Source of the DNA: Ignavibacteria bacterium
GTDB taxonomy: Bacteria; Bacteroidota; Ignavibacteria; Kapaibacteriales; Kapaibacteriaceae
Length of the DNA stretch: 64,000 nt
Assembly (NCBI GenBank): GCA_015709655.1
Contig: CP054181.1
Location: forward strand, 79,327-143,326
Direction: 5' to 3'
The notes beneath the pieces are model-generated. The model was not told the DNA's origin, ran no database searches, and saw only the letters and a list, made by a program, of their open reading frames with translations. Made by a program: the position numbers and the translations under genes. How positions within the stretch are numbered: position 1 is the stretch's first letter; the number at the start of each line of letters is the position of its first letter. Below are positions 37,303 to 45,815 of the stretch, one piece after another.

Positions 37303-38151
37303 ATGCAAAATTCCGAATACACACTGATAACCGTGGCAGTACCTGAGGAACAAACCGAAGTAGCGACCGCCATTTTTAGTGCATATCCAATCCTCGGGAT
37401 CGAGGTTGGGCTGGATTCCATGGTGGTCTGCTTTCCAGGAACGGACTGGAATGAGCAATACCGAGAATCAATGCTCGAGGATTTACATTCAGCAGGGGTT
37501 AGTGCAGCGATCATCCGCACTGAAACACTGGCCGAAAAGAATTGGAACGAAGCCTGGGAAGCCAACATTGAACCAATCGTGGTAAATGAACGAATCACCA
37601 TTGCTCCGGAATGGCATGCGGACAGCGTCACTGCACCCCTTACCCTGATTGTTACGCCCAAAATGTCGTTTGGAACCGGACACCACGCAACAACCCGAAT
37701 GATGTGCAAATTGCTCGAGACCGAGGTACACCAGGGGTCAGTCTGGGTTGACGTTGGTACGGGAACCGGAGTACTGGCCATTCTGGCGGTTAAACTGGGT
37801 GCTGCTTCGGTGTTTGCTTTTGACAACAATGAATGGTCAATTCTAAACGCACACGAAAACATCGATAAAAACCATGCCGGGACGCACATTACGCTGGAAC
37901 AGCTCGACCTGCAAACAGCAACACTTCCTTCATGCGATGGAATAACGGCGAATTTGTACCGGCACCTAGTAATCCCTTTTGCACCTCACTTTATTGGGGC
38001 AGTTAAACCGGGAGGTGTCATTATCGTAAGCGGAATCCTGAAGTACGACCGCAATGATGTTGTGCAGCCGTTTACTGCCTTGAACTGTACCATAAAGGCC
38101 GAACTTGCCGAAGACGAATGGTGTGCGATTACATTCGAGACACCGCAGTAG
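37303..38151 (+). CDS. prmA: Ribosomal protein L11 methyltransferase
   Basis: A 282-residue protein with an N-terminal targeting domain containing AEKNWNEAWEANIEPIVV and TPKMSFGTGHHATTRMM, then the Rossmann methyltransferase domain VWVDVGTGTGVLAILAVKLGA with the N-L-Y-R-HL substrate loop (ITANLYRHLVIPF), where most PrmA proteins have NIL. It trimethylates L11 lysines. Its start region is divergent from kdsC. Confidence 0.93.
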   Translation: MQNSEYTLITVAVPEEQTEVATAIFSAYPILGIEVGLDSMVVCFPGTDWNEQYRESMLEDLHSAGVSAAIIRTETLAEKNWNEAWEANIEPIVVNERITIAPEWHADSVTAPLTLIVTPKMSFGTGHHATTRMMCKLLETEVHQGSVWVDVGTGTGVLAILAVKLGAASVFAFDNNEWSILNAHENIDKNHAGTHITLEQLDLQTATLPSCDGITANLYRHLVIPFAPHFIGAVKPGGVIIVSGILKYDRNDVVQPFTALNCTIKAELAEDEWCAITFETPQ

Positions 38152-38222
38152 GTGGATTGCGTGTGCTGGCATAGCGTAATTTCTGCTTCGCGCATCCAAG
38201 GAATAACGACACTACAGTGTAC

Positions 38223-38426
38223 CTATTTCCGCTTAAGAATCTCAAGCTGCTCTTCGTGCCGGATCGAATCGATATAGTGCCGCCGAAGCTCTAAACTCTG
38301 CTCTTTTTGCTTATACCGCTCGCACTGTCCGCCATTGCTAACCAGTGCAAAAAAGACAATAGCAAAAATGAGAACGCCTGCAAATATCCCACGTTTGGTG
38401 TTCCTATCTGCATCGGTTGTTGCCAT
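38223..38426 (-). CDS. Small single-pass membrane protein
   Basis: A 67-residue protein: charged N-terminus, one hydrophobic helix (residues 14-30, FAGVLIFAIVFFALVSN), then a Lys/Glu/Arg-rich helical tail with many arginines. It starts five bases after the stop of the gene at 38432, so the two are probably translated together. No family recognised. The codon structure and the coupling make it credible despite its size. Confidence 0.55.
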   Translation of the reverse strand: MATTDADRNTKRGIFAGVLIFAIVFFALVSNGGQCERYKQKEQSLELRRHYIDSIRHEEQLEILKRK

Positions 38427-38431
38427 TAGAT

Positions 38432-38848
38432 TTAATTATTCCAAAATTGCTGACCAAAGAAGAAGACATTGGTCCCCTTCCGATTCTGCATCATCAGGGC
38501 AACATCGTACGTGCAACGTTTTTCCAAATACTCAACAGCATCTTCTTCACTCACGTCGGCCAGGAGCGATAACTCAGCCGGGAATACCCTGCCAGACCGT
38601 GTTCGAATGAGGTGACGGGTGGCAAGGTCAAGTTTGGTACGTTCGATTTTAAACTGACGGATACTTGACAGCAATAACCAGGAGCTTGCACCAAGGTGGG
38701 CCGATGCCAGTGCAAAACACATCAGCAGGTTCGCAGAAGATATGGTGTTCTGCAGCCAGCCTGCAACCCCAAAAAGGATGTACACCAGACTGAAGAGTCC
38801 GACCATAATTCCGAGCAGATATTTTACACGATACAGCATAATCTTCAT
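38432..38848 (-). CDS. Membrane protein of unknown function
   Basis: A 138-residue protein with two hydrophobic segments (about residues 10-32 and 38-62) and a cytoplasmic tail. The tail contains ATRHLIRTRSGRVFPAELSLLADVSEEDAVEYLEKRC, which resembles a small winged-helix module of the kind found at the ends of some Bacteroidota membrane proteins. An alternative methionine is at 38839. The start lies 34 bases before the divergent mfd start. No function can be named. Confidence 0.6.
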   Translation of the reverse strand: MKIMLYRVKYLLGIMVGLFSLVYILFGVAGWLQNTISSANLLMCFALASAHLGASSWLLLSSIRQFKIERTKLDLATRHLIRTRSGRVFPAELSLLADVSEEDAVEYLEKRCTYDVALMMQNRKGTNVFFFGQQFWNN

Positions 38849-38882
38849 CCAATCACTACAAACTTACAACGTAGCTTTGTAC

Positions 38883-41800
38883 GTGTTAAAAATCAATCCA
38901 TCCGTCCGTAAAATCCCCGAAATTCTCTCAGCCTCCCAGCCGGTCCTGTTAGCAGCAGCATCACTTGAACAACACAGGGTTGCCAGCATTAAACAGTTGG
39001 CTGGTTCAGCACGATGTGTATTTGTTGCCTCACTATGGCATGCTTCCAATACTCCATTCATCGTTGTGGTCGAAGACGATAAAGCTGTTGATGATGTTTC
39101 GCATGATCTTCAGGTCTTATGTGACCCCGGGATTGTTCATGGCGTAAAAAAAACGCAACGGGTTTCGGGTATCGGCAGTTCCGACCAACTGAGCGCCGAT
39201 GAATTGGATGCCATCATTGCGCTTGAATCAAACCCACGTGCAGTTCTGGTACTCACACCAGAGTCACTGTTCACTGATGTTCCTTCGAAGACGGGTATTA
39301 CAGAGAATAAAAAACTCATCAGCCGATCCATGCACCTTGACCTTGCCGCTTTCGTCCAGGAATTGGCCCTCCATGGTTTTTCAAGAACCGACTACGTTGG
39401 GAAACCAGGCGAAATGGCCGTGAGAGGTGGTATTGTGGACGTATATCCCAGCGGATGGAATAATCCTGTCAGACTTGAATTTTTGGGAGATCTTGTTGAC
39501 TCGATTCGAGAATTCGAACCTCTCAGTCAACGATCAATCCGCGAGCTGGATCATGCTTCGATTCTTACGCATGTTTATCATCGCGACGACACAGACGTAC
39601 AGAGTACTCTGCTAAGCCATGTACCCGAAAACGCAATTGTAGTTCTGGATGCACCGGACACCTTGGCAACAGTTGCTGCAAAGCATCCTTCTGTTCATCT
39701 GCCTGAACTTGAATCGTGGATGAGGGTACTGATAAACCCGCTGTCGGCCACAGGAATCAGTACTTCAACATCTGCCCAACCCTCGTTTGCCGGTTCGATT
39801 GAACAACTGCTGGCCCATGCCTCAATGTTAACACGTAAGAATGTGGCTGTCCATATTGGAGCCGACGGCCAGCACAATGCAGCACGTCTGCGGGACCTGT
39901 GCGAAAACATCGCAGATTCAGTGGAAGAAGACAATGACGCAAAGGGGCTCGAGTATCATTCGGCCATTGATCGGATCGCCTGGTACGCGTCAACTCTCAG
40001 CAGCGGATTTGTTTGGCCTGAAGTGCAGCTTGCCGTGTTTTCTGAACACCAGGTATTTGGCCGACAGCGTTCACAGCGCCGATCGAAGCGATCCGAAAGC
40101 GGAATTACTCAGCGGGAGCTCAGACAACTGCATCACGGCGACTACGTTGTGCATGCCGATAAAGGTATCGGACAGTTTCAAGGCATCAAAACCATTAAAA
40201 TTGGACCTTCCTTTGTTGACTGTGTAAAGCTTGTTTACCAAGGTGGTGACACGCTCTATGTTCATCTTAACTACATTCATAAGCTAAGTAAGTTTACGGC
40301 TGAGGAAGGAGCACTACCCAAACTCAGTAAACTGGGCTCGGCCGAATGGGACCGGAAAAAAGAACGTGCTAAAAAGCGAATAAAAGATATTGCTCGCGAC
40401 TTGATAAAACTGTATGCCCGACGGAAGTCAATACCTGGCTTTGCCTTCCCTGCCGACACAGTGTGGCAAAAAGAATTCGAAGCCGCGTTCCAATACGAAG
40501 ACACACCCGACCAGGCACGAACCACAGCCGAAGTGAAAATGGATATGGAGCAATCCTCACCTATGGACAGGCTCGTTTGTGGTGACGTAGGCTTTGGCAA
40601 AACGGAAATTGCGATTCGTGCTGCCTTTAAGGCAGCGCAGTCAGGTAAACAGGTTGCTGTACTGGTTCCAACTACCATCCTTGCTCAGCAGCACTATCTA
40701 ACGTTTACTGACAGACTGCATCGCTATCCAATCAAAATCGAGGTGCTGTCCCGCTTTAAGTCAAAATCAGAGCAGAAGGAAATTGTCGCAGGCCTTATGA
40801 ACGGTTCTGTTGACGTAGTGGTTGGAACTCATAGATTGCTAAGTAAAGATGTTTCGTTTCGGCAGCTGGGGCTGCTGATTATTGACGAAGAGCACCGCTT
40901 TGGCGTAGGTGCAAAAGAAAAATTACGTCAGCTTCGGGCATCGGTTGACACTCTTACACTTACCGCCACGCCAATTCCGCGTACACTCAACTTTTCGCTG
41001 ATGGGAGCCCGCGACCTCAGCGTTATCGAGACTCCGCCACGCAACCGTCTGCCTGTTAAAACAGAAATTTTACAGTGGGATGATGACGCCATTGCCGAAG
41101 CACTCCACATCGAATGCAACCGTGGCGGACAGGTGTTTGTGGTTACCGACAGGATTGCCGACATCGATAAGCTTGCACAGCGGATCCAAATGCTTGCACC
41201 AACACTGCGGTATTCGGTTGCTCACGGTCAAATGTCAACCGGTGAGCTTGAAAAAGCTATGGAAGCCTTCCTGGAGCGTAAAACTGATGTACTTATTGCT
41301 ACCAAAATCATCGAGTCCGGTTTGGATATTCCAAATGCTAACACGATGATTATTAACAATGCCGACAATTTTGGTCTCGCCGAGTTATATCAGCTACGTG
41401 GCAGAGTTGGTCGGTCTAATACCCAGGCATACTGCTACCTTGTTATTCCTCCTGTTCATACATTGTCACGAACCAGCATTCAACGATTGCAGGCTCTGGA
41501 GGAGTATACAGACCTTGGCAGTGGATTCCAGCTGGCCATGCGAGATCTTGAAATTCGCGGTGCGGGTAATCTGCTGGGTGGTGAGCAAAGCGGCTTCATC
41601 CTTGATATGGGTTTCGAACTCTACCATCGCATACTTGACGAAGCAGTTGCCGAACTTCGACACGACGAGTTTAGCGATATCTTTGGCTCCGCAGTTCTTA
41701 GAAATCCGTTTATCAACGAGGACGTTGTAATTGAACTGGACTGCGATGCCCTTTTGCCGGCATCCTGGATCCCTGCAGATACCGACAGGTACGAAACCTA

Positions 41801-42203
41801 TAAAAAACTTTATAGTGCCGCCAGTATATCCGAAATTGATACAGTGTTCGATGATTTGCGCGACCGGTTTGGTGTGCCCCCAACAGAGGCAAGCAACTTA
41901 CTCTTTGCTGTTGCGCTTCGGATTGCTGCACTCCCTACTGGTCTGGTTAAAATTTCACTTCATGACACAACCCTTACCATTGATTTTCCTCCTGAATCCA
42001 ATTCCGTTTATTACGAGCAGGCTTTCCCGGGCGTACTAACCACAATTTCTACAATGCCGAATGCAAGACTCATTCAAAAAGGGAAGAAACTTTCCGCTGA
42101 GATACAGCTTGCGCGACGAGAGCATGCAGCAGACGTCCTTACAAAACTCACGCCCGAGCTTCATCACGACCAAGCTACAAAGACATCACTATCTGAACAG
42201 TAA
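38883..42203 (+). CDS. mfd: Transcription-repair coupling factor
   Basis: Taking GTG at 38883 gives 1106 residues; in-frame ATGs from 38742 would lie inside the divergent gene and add sequence unlike Mfd, so they are rejected. The N-terminal UvrB-like module includes YVGKPGEMAVRGGIVDVYPSGWNNPVRLEF. The RNA polymerase-interacting domain follows (LHHGDYVVHADKGIGQFQGIKT). The SF2 translocase has MDRLVCGDVGFGKTEIAIRAAF (Walker A), LLIIDEEHRFGV (DEEH), LTATPIPRTL and the GRVGRS motif. The C-terminal D7 ends the protein. Mfd removes stalled RNA polymerase and recruits UvrA (28017). Confidence 0.95.
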   Translation: MLKINPSVRKIPEILSASQPVLLAAASLEQHRVASIKQLAGSARCVFVASLWHASNTPFIVVVEDDKAVDDVSHDLQVLCDPGIVHGVKKTQRVSGIGSSDQLSADELDAIIALESNPRAVLVLTPESLFTDVPSKTGITENKKLISRSMHLDLAAFVQELALHGFSRTDYVGKPGEMAVRGGIVDVYPSGWNNPVRLEFLGDLVDSIREFEPLSQRSIRELDHASILTHVYHRDDTDVQSTLLSHVPENAIVVLDAPDTLATVAAKHPSVHLPELESWMRVLINPLSATGISTSTSAQPSFAGSIEQLLAHASMLTRKNVAVHIGADGQHNAARLRDLCENIADSVEEDNDAKGLEYHSAIDRIAWYASTLSSGFVWPEVQLAVFSEHQVFGRQRSQRRSKRSESGITQRELRQLHHGDYVVHADKGIGQFQGIKTIKIGPSFVDCVKLVYQGGDTLYVHLNYIHKLSKFTAEEGALPKLSKLGSAEWDRKKERAKKRIKDIARDLIKLYARRKSIPGFAFPADTVWQKEFEAAFQYEDTPDQARTTAEVKMDMEQSSPMDRLVCGDVGFGKTEIAIRAAFKAAQSGKQVAVLVPTTILAQQHYLTFTDRLHRYPIKIEVLSRFKSKSEQKEIVAGLMNGSVDVVVGTHRLLSKDVSFRQLGLLIIDEEHRFGVGAKEKLRQLRASVDTLTLTATPIPRTLNFSLMGARDLSVIETPPRNRLPVKTEILQWDDDAIAEALHIECNRGGQVFVVTDRIADIDKLAQRIQMLAPTLRYSVAHGQMSTGELEKAMEAFLERKTDVLIATKIIESGLDIPNANTMIINNADNFGLAELYQLRGRVGRSNTQAYCYLVIPPVHTLSRTSIQRLQALEEYTDLGSGFQLAMRDLEIRGAGNLLGGEQSGFILDMGFELYHRILDEAVAELRHDEFSDIFGSAVLRNPFINEDVVIELDCDALLPASWIPADTDRYETYKKLYSAASISEIDTVFDDLRDRFGVPPTEASNLLFAVALRIAALPTGLVKISLHDTTLTIDFPPESNSVYYEQAFPGVLTTISTMPNARLIQKGKKLSAEIQLARREHAADVLTKLTPELHHDQATKTSLSEQ

Positions 42204-42206
42204 ACA

Positions 42207-42887
42207 ATGACGATACTTGCTATTGAAAGCACTTCAAGTGTGTGCAGTGTTGCACTTGGCGTCAACGGTCAACTATCTGCCGAGGTCAGCATTGGCATTC
42301 CTAATGTAGCAGATTCCCTGCTTGCAAAACTCGTGGTGCAACTGCTCGATTCCACCAATATTTCTGCTGCCGATCTTGATGTTGTTGCTGTTAGTTCAGG
42401 CCCGGGATCGTTTACCGGCACCCGCATCGGCGTCAGTTTTGCAAAGGGGCTTTGTCAGACGCGCCGGACACGGCTGCTGCCGGTTTCTACCCTCCTGTGT
42501 TCAGCCCAGAATGCGCTGCAGATTACGCATGCCTTGGCTTTAACAGGCATCATGGTGGCCATACCTACAAATCGGGAATTGTACTTTACACAGAAGTTTA
42601 CGCTTCCGGAAGGCATCGTCGACGGTCTTGTGCAGCCAACGGGTACAATACTGTTACGACCGGCTGCCGAAATACAGCAGGAGTTAACGTCCAACACAAT
42701 TGTCTGTGGCCCGGGGGCATACACCCTTGAACCTACGGTTCTGCTTGACCATCTCTGTCAGCTTAGTGGTGCCATGGTTTACCATACTTCCGAGGCCATA
42801 ATAAAAAACGGATCCGCCGTGTGGGCAGATCCGTTCTTATTTGAGCCCTCCTACGAACAGGAGTTCGTGTCAGGTGAACACCGTTAG
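42207..42887 (+). CDS. tsaB: tRNA threonylcarbamoyladenosine biosynthesis protein
   Basis: A 226-residue protein starting four bases after the mfd stop. It has the ASKHA phosphate-loop MTILAIESTSSVCSVAL and the family motif VSSGPGSFTGTRIGVSFAKGL. TsaB scaffolds the TsaD/TsaE complex that makes t6A37 in tRNAs decoding ANN codons. The gene's last coding bases contain a terminator for the opposite strand (42802-42834), and its codons for Lys-Gly-Leu carry an ARGGGGCTT word at 42444. Confidence 0.92.
   Translation: MTILAIESTSSVCSVALGVNGQLSAEVSIGIPNVADSLLAKLVVQLLDSTNISAADLDVVAVSSGPGSFTGTRIGVSFAKGLCQTRRTRLLPVSTLLCSAQNALQITHALALTGIMVAIPTNRELYFTQKFTLPEGIVDGLVQPTGTILLRPAAEIQQELTSNTIVCGPGAYTLEPTVLLDHLCQLSGAMVYHTSEAIIKNGSAVWADPFLFEPSYEQEFVSGEHR
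42802..42834 (-). terminator. Intrinsic terminator of the TonB-receptor transcript, inside tsaB
   Basis: Read on the minus strand there is an 11-base-pair stem (ACGGATCTGCC pairing with GGCGGATCCGT through one G-U), loop CACAC, and then TTTTTT (A on plus, 42802-42807). It lies 138 bases past the receptor stop and within the 3' coding part of the opposing tsaB. On the plus strand the stem has a mismatch and only a broken T-run. Confidence 0.8.
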
Positions 42888-42971
42888 CACACAACTGTAA
42901 TGGTAACCAAGCTCGGTGTGCAGTATACGGTCCGACCGGGAACTTCAGGTTCGGGATACTGCAAACGGTCG

Positions 42972-45212
42972 TTACCAGTTCACCCGTGTGCTAACTATAA
43001 TGTTTCGTCCGGGAGCACTAATGCCGGAGGCATAGGTACGGTAATGATAATCGAGCACATTCTCAACCTGAAGCTGCAGTGTTAGAAGTTTTGTTACCGT
43101 CCAACCTGCAGCAAGATCAACCCGTTGCCATGGCAAGGCACCACTTGCCGAATACTGAACGCCTACTTTGTTCTCTTCACTTGGCGTTAACTCGGCAAGT
43201 TCTCGTCCGTCTGACCACCAAAACGAACCGCTCAACCACCATGTACCCGGTTGCCAGGTAGCCGATACAGTAGCAAATGTTGGGGCTGCGTGGCGCAGTG
43301 GAATATCGTTTGTTGTTTCCCTGCCGTTAACAAACGTAGTTGTTGCAAACACCTTAAGCTCTGGCATTACAGCATAGCTTACTCTGATATCTAGACCATA
43401 AATTCGTGCTGTACCGATGTTGGTATTGGCAAACACGGCTTTTCGCTCACCATAAATATCGATAGAATCCATACCGTTCCATAACGCCGGTCTTGTCTCG
43501 ATTGCGTCACTGGCCCAAGTATAAAAACCATTCACCGATACATCGAGCGCCGAACTCGGATCAAGCTGAATACCACACTCCAATGTGGTTGCATATTCCG
43601 GTTTCAGATTCGAGTTAGGGACCACTACAACGCCCGGTGAGCTGTCGGATACTTTAAAATTATCCAGGTTAGGTGCCCGAAAACCATTTGCCAAATTCGA
43701 ATGCATCGTGATGCCATCGGCTGCCTGCCACGTTAGTCCTACCGAGCCCGTCACCGATGTTGGATTCAAACTGATCGATGTGTACGGAATACTAAACGAT
43801 GCTGTGTCAATGATGGCTGCTTCCAGACTGTAGTACGTTGTCCGTATGCCGCCGGCAATACTGAGATTGCTACTGAGTCCCCAATGTACCTGAACATATC
43901 CAGCCACCGAATTTACTGTCGTGCCACCATCCGGATATCTCGACAGTGTGGGCCGAACCTCACCGGTGTTAATATCACGTAGTGTAGCTTCGGAACTAAC
44001 CTCATTCATCCACCATTCAAGGCCGTATTTCAGCTCTCGGGTGTAGGGCGAGGATTGATCAAGAGAAGCTTTCACATCTGCATTTACTGATCCAATCAGT
44101 ACCTGCTCAACCTGTGACCGGAAATCTGTCTTATTGAATTTCCTGTCGTTTCGGCTTTCTTCGTTGAACTGGAAACTGGCAGTCACAGCAGCCTGACTGC
44201 CAAAAAAGCCGGCATCAGAGGTTTTGTAGGTCAGGCTGTGCATCGTCCACAGTTGCGGCCCGTAATACCACTCCGCAGATTTGGGCAGGCCGTTGTTAAG
44301 CTCTACAAGCCTGTCGTATCTGGGTACATCCGTTGTAGTAGAGAATATGCCGCCATAGTTTACCGTAGCATCATCCGTAATCCTGAACAGCAAGTTTTCG
44401 GTAACGTTCATCTGACTGTATCCTGACTGCACCTGACGCAAGACGTCAGAGTTCGCAACCATTGAGTCCCTGTCACCGAATCGTTCTGCGTACCAGGTTC
44501 GTTTCCCAAAATCAGGCTCTCTTGAATCGAAAACACTACCGCTACGAAGGTCGCCAAACTTTGAGTATGTGATAACGGTTGACGAGGCAATGCTCCTACT
44601 TGAAAAATCGAGTGTAGCACTGCCTGTAACCTCATTTGCTGCCGAACCATATCGCAGCAGAGCTTTGCCGCCAAAATAGGTTCCTTGATCAATCAGGGTA
44701 GCCTGATGGGTGTTAAATACCATGACGCCTCCCATGGCGTCACTGCCATACTGTACGCTGCCCGGACCAAAGAGTACTTCGGCGCCATCGAGTGCATTTG
44801 CGTCAATAGCAATAACGTTCTGCAGATTACCGCTACGGTAGATTGCGTTATTCATCCTCACACCGTCAACAACAATGAGGACTGCATTCGTGGCAAAGCC
44901 CCTTATCATTGGACTGCCCCCGCCTAACTGGCTCTTCTGTACCATGACGGTACCGCTGTTCATGATCATATCGGCTGCAGTTGACGGGATCTTCCGTGAA
45001 ATATCCAGAGGCGTAATCACTGTGATTTCGCGAGGCACGTCCCGTGCTTCTTCGGCCCAGCGTGAAGCACTCACCACTACGCCCCGTGCCTGGATCGTTT
45101 TTAAACTATCGGTCTGCCCGGTTCCTGCTGCCTCCGAATCAGCATAAAGCACAGGATTGGTCAGTGCGAGTACAAGGCATAGCACTGCCATAACAAATCG
45201 AAATGTTGTCAT
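42972..45212 (-). CDS. TonB-dependent outer-membrane receptor
   Basis: A 746-residue protein with a signal peptide (MTTFRFVMAVLCLVLALTNPVLYAD) and a plug domain that includes VVVSASRWAEEARDVPREITVITPLDI (TonB-box/plug start) and IRGFATNAVLIVVDGVRMN. A 22-strand barrel ends in ...NIIVSTRVNW with terminal tryptophan for BAM recognition. The plug resembles the haem/cobalamin receptor branch, but substrate cannot be fixed. The coupled gene upstream (45230) is of unknown function. No cobalamin riboswitch is seen upstream. An ARGGGGCTT word is at 44896. Confidence 0.93.
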   Translation of the reverse strand: MTTFRFVMAVLCLVLALTNPVLYADSEAAGTGQTDSLKTIQARGVVVSASRWAEEARDVPREITVITPLDISRKIPSTAADMIMNSGTVMVQKSQLGGGSPMIRGFATNAVLIVVDGVRMNNAIYRSGNLQNVIAIDANALDGAEVLFGPGSVQYGSDAMGGVMVFNTHQATLIDQGTYFGGKALLRYGSAANEVTGSATLDFSSRSIASSTVITYSKFGDLRSGSVFDSREPDFGKRTWYAERFGDRDSMVANSDVLRQVQSGYSQMNVTENLLFRITDDATVNYGGIFSTTTDVPRYDRLVELNNGLPKSAEWYYGPQLWTMHSLTYKTSDAGFFGSQAAVTASFQFNEESRNDRKFNKTDFRSQVEQVLIGSVNADVKASLDQSSPYTRELKYGLEWWMNEVSSEATLRDINTGEVRPTLSRYPDGGTTVNSVAGYVQVHWGLSSNLSIAGGIRTTYYSLEAAIIDTASFSIPYTSISLNPTSVTGSVGLTWQAADGITMHSNLANGFRAPNLDNFKVSDSSPGVVVVPNSNLKPEYATTLECGIQLDPSSALDVSVNGFYTWASDAIETRPALWNGMDSIDIYGERKAVFANTNIGTARIYGLDIRVSYAVMPELKVFATTTFVNGRETTNDIPLRHAAPTFATVSATWQPGTWWLSGSFWWSDGRELAELTPSEENKVGVQYSASGALPWQRVDLAAGWTVTKLLTLQLQVENVLDYHYRTYASGISAPGRNIIVSTRVNW

Positions 45213-45229
45213 TTGTATCCTAAAAATTG

Positions 45230-45775
45230 TTAGTTGAAATATCTTCTACATAAATCCGGGAGGTACAGAAGATATTTCGGTGGAGGCTCCGCAGTGTGAA
45301 CATTCATTTCTGAATGAAAACTGGGCAGCGTTTTCCCAACATAAAGGGATGCCTCTATGAGTGTAGGCAATTCCGGCACACCCATCATAACCGCAATAAG
45401 CATCAGTGCGTTTTGAATGATACGTGCCAAAGGTTTACTAAATGGTGACCGTGGCTTCAGTACATGCGATATTGCCATCACAATTTCGGATTCACGGAAG
45501 TCCTTGTGCGCAATGATAACGGTAGCGCCGGCACTGTCAACCATGGTCTTAACATCATACATCCACCCATCAAACGTGAACTCACGGGCGTGTTCCCACA
45601 CCAACACAGGATCACTATCAGTATGATGGAGGACAAAGCGATAATCCTTGCTGGTTTGCATCTCGTATCGAGCCAAAATCTTATACTGCGTGCGAAGTCC
45701 GACTGCAACGGCAAGCCACCCACCGGAAGTAAAGATCGTGGTGCAGATGATAAGGATTGAAATAAGTGCCTGCAT
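45230..45775 (-). CDS. Exported protein of unknown function preceding the TonB receptor
   Basis: Starting at ATG 45775 (another at 45817 touches the divergent purB start) the protein has 181 residues. An N-terminal hydrophobic helix (ISILIICTTIFTSGGWLAVAVGL) is followed by a mixed domain with VLVWEHAREFTFDGWMYDV and HTAEPPPKYLLYLPDL. A longer in-frame extension to 46258 would run through purB and is rejected. It ends 17 bases before the receptor start, so the pair is likely one operon, and it may be a periplasmic helper for the receptor. No family recognised. Confidence 0.6.
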   Translation of the reverse strand: MQALISILIICTTIFTSGGWLAVAVGLRTQYKILARYEMQTSKDYRFVLHHTDSDPVLVWEHAREFTFDGWMYDVKTMVDSAGATVIIAHKDFRESEIVMAISHVLKPRSPFSKPLARIIQNALMLIAVMMGVPELPTLIEASLYVGKTLPSFHSEMNVHTAEPPPKYLLYLPDLCRRYFN

Positions 45776-45815
45776 TCCCACGCAATCTAAAGATTCGGAG
45801 CGTAATTTTGCCAAC

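Noticed and set aside
38742..38882. Upstream ATG starts for mfd
   Set aside because: They lie inside the divergent 38432-38848 gene and add residues without resemblance to Mfd; GTG at 38883 gives a normal N-terminus.
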